Below, in pieces: positions 1 to 5,382 of a stretch of 8,381 bases of DNA. The notes below the pieces were generated by a model. That model was not told the DNA's origin. It worked only from the letters and a program-made list of their open reading frames with translations, and ran no database searches. Within the stretch, counting starts at the first letter, position 1, and each line of letters opens with the position of its first letter. The position numbers and the translations under genes are program-made. The stretch is from Ruminococcus sp. UBA5129 (lineage in GTDB: Bacteria; Bacillota; Clostridia; Oscillospirales; Ruminococcaceae), in contig DHYN01000099.1 of the NCBI GenBank assembly GCA_002414125.1, positions 9,351 to 17,731 of the forward strand. Reading direction: 5' to 3'.

Positions 1-1
1 G

Positions 2-343
2 GAGGAATGCCGATGTGATTTCCTTGAACAGGCAGGGATCCCATATCCGTATATTGAGAGCTGCGGAATACTCATTCCTGTTCTGAGCGTGGAATCAAAA
101 TTCGTCCGACCGCTCAGGTACGGCGACACATTTGCTGTATATCCGTGTGTGACACGCTTTAACGGAGTTCGTCTTGAGCTTTCATACAAGGTCGTGAACA
201 GAACGAACGGTGAGCTTTGCAACGAATCCAAGTCGTCGCACTGCTTCACCGATGAGTCGTTAAAACCTATCCGTCTAAAGTTAAAATACCCCGAAATTTA
301 TAAAGTATTCGCCGAATATGTAGATTATGTGATAGAGGAATAA
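2..343 (+). CDS. Acyl-CoA thioesterase, YbgC/4-hydroxybenzoyl-CoA thioesterase (4HBT, hotdog) family; 5' end missing
   Basis: The open frame enters from the left edge and ends with TAA at 341-343, leaving 113 visible residues; families of this type are about 130-140 residues, so roughly 25-35 N-terminal residues are missing. The visible part fits the second half of a single hotdog fold. It has a segment beginning CDFLEQAGIPYPYIES (the helix and loop after the catalytic region), then the strands around VLSVESKFVRPLRYGDTF, where the pattern 'xxPxRYGD' is typical of YbgC-like enzymes, then LELSYKVVNRTNGEL and SSHCFTDE. The conserved N-terminal Asp/Tyr motif (DxxGxxY) lies outside the window and cannot be checked. 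Such enzymes hydrolyse acyl-CoA thioesters in the cytosol; the substrate cannot be told from sequence. An ATG at 89 is internal to the domain and is not a credible start. The gene is followed by a strong hairpin at 371-419. Confidence 0.8.
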   Translation, partial: EECRCDFLEQAGIPYPYIESCGILIPVLSVESKFVRPLRYGDTFAVYPCVTRFNGVRLELSYKVVNRTNGELCNESKSSHCFTDESLKPIRLKLKYPEIYKVFAEYVDYVIEE

Positions 344-370
344 TAAGTCTAAGGTAACAAAGTACAAAGC

Positions 371-426
371 TTAACGCCATAGTATTTGCGACAGCAGAAC
401 GCAAGTGCTATGGCGTTAAATTGTTT
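371..426 (+). terminator. Intrinsic terminator between convergent genes
   Basis: Bases 371-390 pair with 400-419 over about 20 base pairs, including two G-U pairs, around a 9-base loop (391-399). The outer 12 bp (TTAACGCCATAG / CTATGGCGTTAA) are perfect. On the + strand the stem is followed by ATTGTTTTT, a usable U-tract, so it should end the thioesterase transcript. On the - strand, downstream of pyk, the stem is followed by GCTTTGTACTTT, a poorer U-tract, so it may also act on pyk transcripts but less clearly. Confidence 0.85.
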
Positions 427-459
427 TTCTGAAACCGGATTTTCAATTGATAAAAGCTG

Positions 460-1887
460 TTATTTTCCGCCTATCCTCTCGACCTTCATGAGATTAGTCG
501 TACCTGAAACTCCGAGCGGTACTCCTGCCGTGATCGTAACAAGATCGCCGTCCCTAACGAGCCGGCGTTTCTCGGCAGCCTCGGCAGCGCATTCAAAAAG
601 CTCATCGGTACTCGTCTTTTCGTCTATTATGCAGGGAAGGACTCCCCAGCTCATATTCATCTGGCGGCAGACGGTATCGCTCATAGTGCAGCTTATTATC
701 ATGCAGTCAGGACGGTATTTAGAAATAAGACGAGCCGTCTGACCGCACAGAGAAACAGTGATTATAGCGCGTGCATTGAGGTCGTGAGCTGTAGTTACCG
801 TTGCATGAGCGATAGCTTCTGCGACAGAGGAATTATTTTCACCGTTGCGTGCGGCAAATTCAGCCTTGTAGTCGATATTTTTTTCGGTAGTCTCAGCTAT
901 GAGCGCCATAGTCTTGACCGCTTCTACGGGATAAGAGCCGGCAGCAGTCTCGCCCGAGAGCATTATAGCGCTTGTGCCGTCATATATAGCGTTTGCAACA
1001 TCGGTGATCTCTGCTCTTGTAGGACGCGGATTGTTTATCATGGATTCGAGCATCTGAGTGGCGGTGATGACCTGTTTTCCGGAGTTATATCCCTTGTGGA
1101 TGAGTGTTTTCTGGATGGCGGGTATCTGCTCAAACGGGATCTCAACACCCATATCGCCTCGTGCGACCATTATGCCGTCGGCGGACTCAAGTATCTCATC
1201 TATATTTTCAACGCCGTCAAGATTTTCGATCTTTGCGATGATACGGACATCGAACCACCCGAGACTCTGAGTGAATTTTCTAAGGTAATTTATATCGGCG
1301 GCAGTCCTTACAAAGCTTGCAGCAATGAAGTCGAATTTCATTTTTGCGCCGAATTCAAGATCGTTCATGTCATTGTCGCTGAGATAAGGCATCGAAAGCT
1401 GGACACCGGGAACGTTTATTCCCTTATTATTTGAGAGCACACCGCCGTGAATTACTCGGCACGTTATCTCGCAGCCGCTTATCTTTTCGGCAACGAGCTC
1501 GATAACACCGTCGTTTATGAGTATGCGTGTGCCGATACCGACATCCTTCGGGAGATTTTTGAAGCTGATGCTTCCGATCTTGTCGGTACAGGGAATATCC
1601 TTGGTTGTCAGGATATAGGTATCGCCGTCATGGATCTCAACAGGCTTATCGTCAACGAATTTACCAAGACGTATCTCCGGACCTTTCGTATCAAGGAGTG
1701 TAGCGATAGGAAGGTCAAGCTCCTTGCGCAGCTCTTCAACCATTCTGAAACGCTTTTCGTGGGTCTCGTAGTCTCCGTGAGAAAAATTGAAACGGGCAAC
1801 GTTCATTCCCGAGATCATTAGCTCACGCATGATGTCAGCATCATCCGTAGCAGGACCGATTGTACATACGATTTTAGTTTTCCTCAT
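460..1887 (-). CDS. pyk: Pyruvate kinase
   Basis: The 475-residue protein matches the short bacterial pyruvate kinase, without the extra C-terminal PEP-utilising domain found in Bacillus. It transfers phosphate from PEP to ADP, the last step of glycolysis, in the cytosol. It opens with KIVCTIGPA and NVARFNFSHG (R32, N34, S36). LLDTKGPEIR (64-73) carries D66 and E71; Glu here, rather than Lys, is the mark of K+-dependent enzymes. The family signature IIAKIENLDGVENI has the catalytic K219 and E221, followed by ARGDMGVE with D245, then ITATQMLESM, NPRPTRAE and DVANAIYDGTSAIMLSGETAAG. Residues of about 350-475 form the C-terminal regulatory domain. The start is ATG with AAGGAG 9 bases upstream. 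It begins 22 bp after the pcrA stop with no terminator or obvious promoter between them, so it is probably co-transcribed with pcrA. No key residue is missing. Confidence 0.97.
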   Translation of the reverse strand: MRKTKIVCTIGPATDDADIMRELMISGMNVARFNFSHGDYETHEKRFRMVEELRKELDLPIATLLDTKGPEIRLGKFVDDKPVEIHDGDTYILTTKDIPCTDKIGSISFKNLPKDVGIGTRILINDGVIELVAEKISGCEITCRVIHGGVLSNNKGINVPGVQLSMPYLSDNDMNDLEFGAKMKFDFIAASFVRTAADINYLRKFTQSLGWFDVRIIAKIENLDGVENIDEILESADGIMVARGDMGVEIPFEQIPAIQKTLIHKGYNSGKQVITATQMLESMINNPRPTRAEITDVANAIYDGTSAIMLSGETAAGSYPVEAVKTMALIAETTEKNIDYKAEFAARNGENNSSVAEAIAHATVTTAHDLNARAIITVSLCGQTARLISKYRPDCMIISCTMSDTVCRQMNMSWGVLPCIIDEKTSTDELFECAAEAAEKRRLVRDGDLVTITAGVPLGVSGTTNLMKVERIGGK

Positions 1888-1909
1888 AAATCAACACTCC
1901 TTGAATAGA

Positions 1910-4267
1910 TTAGTTTAGTTTTTTAAGCTTTGCGAAATTAGCCATGATCTTTTTTGTACCTGCTTTGTCAAATACGATCTCAAGCATAGAGTCGTTCGCC
2001 ATTTTCTTTACGGAAATGATCGTCCCCTCGCCGAAAATGTTATGTATTACGACTTCGCCCACACTGTATTCAATATTTGCCGACTTATTCATTCCGCTGA
2101 GCATTTTATTCCGAGTGAGCTGTTGCTGAAGAGTAGCCGAGTGAACAGCCGTAACACCGCTGTCTGACTTTTCGGAATACTTCATCACAGCGGCATTGTC
2201 ATGCTTTGTGATGAGATCCATGCCGATCTCTTTGATGAAGCGTGAAGTGATATTGCGCTGAGTCTGACCGAAAAGTACACGCTGTGAAGCACTTGTAAGA
2301 TAAAGCTTTTTCTTTGCACGAGTAACAGCAACATAAGCGAGTCTGCGTTCCTCCTCGAGATCGTCCTCACTGTCAAATGAACGTGAGCTTGGGAAGATAC
2401 CGTCCTCAAGACCTACGACAAAAACATTGCTGAATTCAAGACCCTTAGCCGAGTGTATAGTCATAAGCGTAACGCGGTCATCGCCGCCGTCATCGCGGTC
2501 GGCTTCGGTGTAAAGCGCTATCTCCTCGAGGTAATCGCCGAGATCGGGTTCATCGTTATCATTCATGAAAGAGACGATAGTCGAGCGCAGCTCCTGTACA
2601 TTTTCGATCTTGGATTCGGAATTATCGAGAGTTTCGAGATATTTCATGTAGCCGCTCTCATTTACAACGGTGTCGAAGAGCTCATCGAGCGGAGCAGTCT
2701 CCGAGAGCTCTATAAAGCGGTCAAACATTGCAGCCGTTGATCTCAGCACATTGATCTTTTTGGAGAGAGGAGCGTACTCCTCGCAGTTTTTCATCACATC
2801 GAGCGGAGAGATGCGCAGATCATTGCTTATTTGTTCGATTATAGATACCGTTGCATCACCGATATTACGTTTTGGCTGATTGATAATTCTTCTGAATCGG
2901 ATTATGTCAAACGGATTGTTTATGAAATTGAAATATGAGGTAATGTCCTTGATCTCCATGCGGTCATAGAATCTCATGCCGCCGTAGACGCGATATGGAA
3001 TATTGTATTTTACAAGGGCACGCTCTATCGTATTGGACTGCGCATTCATTCGGTAAAGAACTGCGCTGTCCGCGTATTTCTGACCGTCCGAATAGCTTTT
3101 TTTAATGGTTTCGGCAACGAAATCCGCCTCATCCTTTTCGCTGAAAGCTTTGAACCAGTAAAGTGTTTCTCCCTTTTCGCCCGAAGTCCAGAGGTTTTTC
3201 TCCTTGCGTTCGCAGTTGTGACTGATAACGGCATTAGCGGCATCGAGGATAGTTTGAGTCGAGCGGTAATTCTGTTCAAGCCTGATCACCTTAGCTCCTT
3301 TAAATTGGTTCTCAAAGCCGAGGATATTTTCGACATTAGCGCCTCTGAATTTGTAAATACTCTGGTCATCGTCACCAACAACGCAGATATTTCCGTGAGC
3401 TTCCGAAAGCAGTGAGACAAGTCTGAACTGTACATGGTTCGTGTCCTGATACTCATCGACAAGTATGTATCTGTATTTCTGGCGGTATTTTTCAAGCACA
3501 TCGGGATATGCGTCAAACAGCTCTACAGTGAGCAGGAGAATATCATCGAAGTCAAGCGCATTGGCAGCTTTCATATGAGCCTTGTAGCTTGCATAGAGCT
3601 TTGCAATTATCTTCTTTCTGTAGTCGCAGCCTGCATCCTCGAGCATGTCCTGCGGCGAGATCATCTTATCCTTTGCAAAGCTTATCTCACCGAGAACAGC
3701 TCTCGGGCTGAACTGCTTCTCGGAAACATCAGCCTCAGCCATGACCGATTTCATCATTCGCTGGGAGTCGTCCGAATCGTATATGGTAAAGTCGCTTGAG
3801 AAGCCGAGTCTTTCGATCTCACGTCTGAGGATGCGCACACATGCCGAGTGGAAAGTAGCCGCATGGATGTTCAATGCATCGTCTCCGAGCATGGCGAAAA
3901 GTCGATCGCGAAGTTCGGTGGCAGCCTTGTTTGTAAAAGTGATCGCGAGAATGTTCCACGGCTTGATCGGATTCACCGCAACAATATCGCGGAGCGTGTC
4001 GGTATCATCGGTCTTTCCGTCCGCAAAATCGTTCAGGAAAGCAATATCATCGCTGCTGTTGTTATCGTGGTCATAGTGGTAGGCGTTGCCGAACGTCATC
4101 ATATTGGCAATACGATTGACGATGACAGTCGTCTTGCCGCTTCCTGCACCTGCGAGCACGAGCAGAGGATCGTTCACAGTGAAAACGGCTTCCTGCTGCA
4201 TATCGTTCATACGGCTGAAATACCGTTTGAGAGCAGCTCTTTTGGCTTCATTGAAATCATTAGTCAT
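1910..4267 (-). CDS. pcrA: ATP-dependent 3'-5' DNA helicase, PcrA/UvrD family (SF1A)
   Basis: The 785-residue protein shows all SF1A motifs in order: Q motif MNDMQQEAV (20-28), Walker A AGAGSGKTT (39-47, K45), Ia AITFTNKAATEL (108-119), II DEYQDTN (271-277), III VVGDDDQSIYKFRGA (296-310), IV RLEQNYRST (329-337), V VTLMTIHSAKGLEF (599-612) and VI AYVAVTRAKKKLYL (644-657). The C-terminus (about 735-785, YSVGEVVIHNIFGEGTI) is the Tudor-like domain by which PcrA contacts RNA polymerase, which favours PcrA over Rep. The expected role is unwinding in nucleotide excision and mismatch repair, clearing Rec filaments and handling transcription conflicts. It is longer than the roughly 720-740 residues usual in Bacillus because of an acidic, Asp-rich insertion of about 39 residues (around 60-100) between Walker A and motif Ia. 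The ATG start has TGGAG 7 bases upstream. It is the first gene of an operon with pyk. Confidence 0.96.
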   Translation of the reverse strand: MTNDFNEAKRAALKRYFSRMNDMQQEAVFTVNDPLLVLAGAGSGKTTVIVNRIANMMTFGNAYHYDHDNNSSDDIAFLNDFADGKTDDTDTLRDIVAVNPIKPWNILAITFTNKAATELRDRLFAMLGDDALNIHAATFHSACVRILRREIERLGFSSDFTIYDSDDSQRMMKSVMAEADVSEKQFSPRAVLGEISFAKDKMISPQDMLEDAGCDYRKKIIAKLYASYKAHMKAANALDFDDILLLTVELFDAYPDVLEKYRQKYRYILVDEYQDTNHVQFRLVSLLSEAHGNICVVGDDDQSIYKFRGANVENILGFENQFKGAKVIRLEQNYRSTQTILDAANAVISHNCERKEKNLWTSGEKGETLYWFKAFSEKDEADFVAETIKKSYSDGQKYADSAVLYRMNAQSNTIERALVKYNIPYRVYGGMRFYDRMEIKDITSYFNFINNPFDIIRFRRIINQPKRNIGDATVSIIEQISNDLRISPLDVMKNCEEYAPLSKKINVLRSTAAMFDRFIELSETAPLDELFDTVVNESGYMKYLETLDNSESKIENVQELRSTIVSFMNDNDEPDLGDYLEEIALYTEADRDDGGDDRVTLMTIHSAKGLEFSNVFVVGLEDGIFPSSRSFDSEDDLEEERRLAYVAVTRAKKKLYLTSASQRVLFGQTQRNITSRFIKEIGMDLITKHDNAAVMKYSEKSDSGVTAVHSATLQQQLTRNKMLSGMNKSANIEYSVGEVVIHNIFGEGTIISVKKMANDSMLEIVFDKAGTKKIMANFAKLKKLN

Positions 4268-4350
4268 AAGTAATCTCCATTGCGCATAATAAATGCAAAA
4301 TCATAACACAAATTATCCGGCAGATAAGGATTTTCTGCCCAACAAAATAT

Positions 4351-4379
4351 ATTATAGCACCGGTCAAACGACTTGTCAA
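4351..4379 (-). promoter_or_regulatory. Sigma-A promoter of pcrA-pyk (P1)
   Basis: Read on the - strand, TTGACA (4379-4374) and TATAAT (4356-4351) are both perfect consensus boxes 17 bp apart, and TGC precedes the -10 box as an extended -10. The predicted start is near 4344, giving a 5' untranslated region of about 77 bases before the pcrA ATG. The -35 box is embedded in the palindrome ACTTGT-CA-ACAAGT (4371-4384), which could be an operator. Confidence 0.85.
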
Positions 4380-4384
4380 CAAGT
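4371..4384. promoter_or_regulatory. 14-bp palindrome over the pcrA -35 box, candidate operator
   Basis: ACTTGT (4371-4376) and ACAAGT (4379-4384) are exact reverse complements separated by two bases. The palindrome covers the whole -35 hexamer of P1, the position where a repressor would block RNA polymerase. It does not match the Gram-positive LexA box (GAAC-N4-GTTC). Part of the symmetry could be chance around the consensus TTGACA. Confidence 0.35.
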
Positions 4385-4394
4385 TCAAGCTGCA

Positions 4395-4418
4395 GGAGCG
4401 GCATCAAAATTCCGCTCC
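4395..4418. repeat. Inverted repeat in the pcrA upstream region
   Basis: GGAGCGG (4395-4401) and CCGCTCC (4412-4418) are perfect reverse complements around a 10-base spacer. An outer pair, CGGTC (4361-4365) and GACCG (4421-4425), also matches. It lies between the two - strand promoters, so only the transcript from the distal promoter would contain the hairpin. Neither strand has a T-run after it, so it is not an ordinary terminator; it could be an operator or an RNA leader structure. Confidence 0.45.
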
Positions 4419-4464
4419 GCGACCGAACAACGAGGTATCGGCGCAATAATAATTCTTTATAAAC

Positions 4465-4493
4465 ATTATAGCACGAACAGGACTCATATGCAA
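4465..4493 (-). promoter_or_regulatory. Distal promoter candidate upstream of pcrA (P2)
   Basis: On the - strand, TATAAT (4470-4465) is preceded by GTGC, the same extended -10 context as P1. At 17 bp spacing lies TTGCAT (4493-4488), which matches only the first three bases of the -35 consensus. Its predicted start (near 4458) is about 114 bases upstream of that of P1. The transcript would carry the inverted repeat at 4395-4418 and run through P1 to pcrA. Confidence 0.55.
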
Positions 4494-4547
4494 TAATCAC
4501 CGATATATTTTTAATAAATTTACAAAAATATCTGCACTTATTTCTAC

Positions 4548-4576
4548 TTGACTTTTTGGGAGGTAGTGTGTATAAT
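4548..4576 (+). promoter_or_regulatory. Sigma-A promoter of the DUF1292 gene
   Basis: TTGACT (4548-4553) and TATAAT (4571-4576) are separated by exactly 17 bp. The predicted start is near 4583, giving a leader of about 33 bases that contains a tiny GGC-GAAA-GCC hairpin (4591-4600) just before the ribosome binding site. Confidence 0.8.
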
Positions 4577-4615
4577 TAGTATATCAAACAGGCGAAAGCC
4601 GGAATGGAGAAAACT

Positions 4616-4969
4616 ATGTCTGAAATGAATGAGTATACACCTGAGCTTTTCGAGCTTATTGATGCAGAGGGAAATAAGAAGCAGTTTGAATTGATCGACG
4701 CAGCAGAGATCGAGGGCGAGCAGTATTTCGCAATGATACCGGCTGTTGAGGATGATAATTTCCTTGATGACGACTGCGATCTCGTAATTTTGAAGGTTAT
4801 CGAGGAGAACGGCGAGGAGATCCTCGCATCCATAGACGATGATGACGAATTCGATAAGGTATCCCGTATCTTTACGGAGAGACTTGCAGAGATCCTTGAG
4901 GGATGCGACTGCGATTGCGACTGCGATGACGATTGCTGCTGTCATGACGGATGCTGTGACTGCGAATAA
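4616..4969 (+). CDS. DUF1292 (YrzB-like) acidic protein with a Cys/Asp-rich C-terminal tail
   Basis: The 117-residue product begins MSEMNEYTPELFELID and continues EGNKKQFELIDAAEIEGEQYF, the usual pattern of DUF1292 proteins. These are small acidic proteins of about 85-105 residues in Firmicutes whose function is unknown to me. A second segment, LVILKVIEENGEEIL, completes the domain by about residue 75-90. The last 21 residues (97-117) are unlike the family: ten Cys, one His and eight Asp, in CDCDCDCD followed by DDCCCHDGCCDCE. This suggests metal binding, which is inference. There is no signal peptide or membrane segment. I chose ATG 4616 because GGAG (4606-4609) lies 6 bases upstream; an in-frame ATG at 4604 lacks a good SD and would add four residues. 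The gene is monocistronic by its own promoter, but no convincing terminator separates it from the RNA gene downstream. Confidence 0.85.
   Translation: MSEMNEYTPELFELIDAEGNKKQFELIDAAEIEGEQYFAMIPAVEDDNFLDDDCDLVILKVIEENGEEILASIDDDDEFDKVSRIFTERLAEILEGCDCDCDCDDDCCCHDGCCDCE
4904..4927 (+). repeat. Tandem repeat coding for the Cys-Asp tail
   Basis: The 12-bp unit TGCGACTGCGAT occurs twice in perfect tandem, which is also four units of TGCGAY. It encodes four Cys-Asp pairs. The repeat unit is a multiple of three, so slippage would lengthen or shorten the tail without breaking the reading frame. Confidence 0.8.
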
Positions 4970-4985
4970 TTTTTTACAGAAACAC

Positions 4986-5014
4986 TTGATTTTTGTGAAT
5001 AATTGTGCTATAAT
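4986..5014 (+). promoter_or_regulatory. Sigma-A promoter of the putative 6S RNA gene
   Basis: TTGATT (4986-4991) and TATAAT (5009-5014) are 17 bp apart, with TGC directly before the -10 box. It begins 16 bp after the stop codon of the DUF1292 gene. Predicted start is about 5021, shortly before the closing stem of the RNA fold. Confidence 0.75.
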
Positions 5015-5020
5015 ATAGTC

Positions 5021-5210
5021 AAGATAATATTACTGCCTTGTTCGGTGAATTATAGTTTTTATAATCCAACACTTCATAATAGGGAATACAGCTCCGGCTG
5101 TGGATTGCAGACCTCCCGTTTTTCGGAAGAAGGGAGCGTGAATCAGACGGGCGTTTACCCACCTGCTTTGTGCGGGTTTTATGCACTATATGACGGCAAG
5201 GCGGTTATTT
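5021..5210 (+). ncRNA. ssrS: Putative 6S RNA
   Basis: The stretch is non-coding in character, lies between its own promoter and its own terminator, and folds as one long two-armed rod of about 180 bases. CTGCCTTG (5033-5040) pairs with CAAGGCGG (5197-5204) as closing stem, and TATAGT (5051-5056) with ACTATA (5185-5190) continues the lower arm. The upper arm has UCCG/CGGG (5093-5096 with 5148-5151), GATT/AATC (5103-5106 with 5141-5144) and an apical CTCCC/GGGAG hairpin (5113-5117 with 5132-5136). The central unpaired region carries a small hairpin on the 3' side, ACCTGC/GCGGGT (5161-5166 with 5172-5177). Closing stem, large central bubble with 3'-side hairpin, imperfect terminal arm and length are the hallmarks of 6S RNA, which mimics an open promoter and sequesters sigma-A (sigma-70) RNA polymerase. 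The pairing is read by eye; the family name is inference. Exact ends are uncertain by several bases. Confidence 0.72.
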
Positions 5211-5221
5211 TTTTGTTTATG

Positions 5222-5250
5222 AGCAGTCTGCGGACTGCTTTTTTGTTTTT
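5222..5250 (+). terminator. Intrinsic terminator of the putative 6S RNA gene
   Basis: AGCAGTC (5222-5228) pairs perfectly with GACTGCT (5233-5239) around a TGCG loop and is followed by TTTTTGTTTTT. It separates the RNA gene from the aro promoter that begins 25 bp further on. A primary transcript to here would be about 225 bases, so the mature RNA would need 3' trimming. Confidence 0.88.
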
Positions 5251-5274
5251 GTACGTTGAAGCGGAAAATTTTTC

Positions 5275-5303
5275 TTGACTACTGACCGCTGCTGTGTTAT
5301 AAT
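5275..5303 (+). promoter_or_regulatory. Sigma-A promoter of the aroB-aroA-aroC operon
   Basis: TTGACT (5275-5280) and TATAAT (5298-5303) are 17 bp apart, with TGT immediately before the -10 box. The predicted start is near 5310, giving a leader of about 73 bases ahead of the aroB ATG, most of it occupied by a hairpin. Confidence 0.87.
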
Positions 5304-5312
5304 AAAGTGATA

Positions 5313-5354
5313 GACCGATGGGTTATTTTAGAGGTTACCTAAAATAGAACGGTC
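5313..5354 (+). promoter_or_regulatory. Hairpin at the 5' end of the aro operon mRNA
   Basis: TATTTTAG (5324-5331) pairs perfectly with CTAAAATA (5339-5346) around a 7-base loop. GACCG (5313-5317) pairs with CGGTC (5350-5354) as a lower stem, with an internal loop between. It starts within a few bases of the predicted transcription start and ends 18 bases before the SD. It lacks a U-tract, so it is not a terminator by itself; a 5' stabiliser or a binding site for a regulator is possible. I recognise no riboswitch class or T-box motif in it. Confidence 0.55.
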
Positions 5355-5382
5355 AAAAACATTGCAAAAAAGGGTGAGTCGA

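Larger units (their letters stand above)
4268..4547. other. Divergent intergenic control region, no gene seen
   Basis: This stretch between pcrA and the + strand DUF1292 gene contains no credible coding sequence. Short open frames on both strands lack ribosome binding sites and have no recognisable domain. What it does contain is listed separately: two - strand promoters, a palindrome over a -35 box and a GC-rich inverted repeat. The part from about 4495 to 4547 is AT-rich without further recognisable signals and sits just upstream of the + strand promoter. Confidence 0.7.

Noticed and set aside
1..18. GGAGGA followed by ATG at 7, resembling a gene start at the left edge.
   Set aside because: That frame reaches TGA after three codons. 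The thioesterase frame runs through the edge without interruption.
784..1434. A 216-codon open frame on the + strand opposite pyk.
   Set aside because: It is antisense to a clear pyruvate kinase gene, has no recognisable domain and arises from codon bias on the other strand.
4371..4480. LexA box upstream of pcrA.
   Set aside because: GAAC and GTTC sequences occur, but none is arranged as GAAC-N4-GTTC.
4264..4500. A 78-codon open frame on the - strand and a 67-codon one on the + strand (4293-4496) in the control region.
   Set aside because: Both lack a ribosome binding site and domain, and the region is occupied by promoters and inverted repeats.
5021..5250. The structured RNA as SRP RNA, tmRNA or RNase P RNA.
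   Set aside because: It lacks the conserved SRP GGAAG/GCAGC apical signature, a tRNA-like end or tag frame, and the size and conserved core of RNase P RNA.
5003..5278. A 91-codon open frame covering the putative RNA gene.
   Set aside because: Its start falls inside the -10 region of the promoter, it spans the terminator, and the predicted peptide has no recognisable pattern.
5362..5382. TTG at 5362 as the start of aroB.
   Set aside because: ATG 5383 has a good SD (GGTGA) at 5 bases and gives the usual N-terminus; the TTG has no SD of its own.
5310..5382. T-box or amino-acid riboswitch in the aro leader.
   Set aside because: The leader is only about 73 bases, lacks the conserved T-box GGGUGGNACCGCG sequence and has no attenuator terminator. 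The larger structured RNA upstream is cut off by its own terminator and a new promoter.
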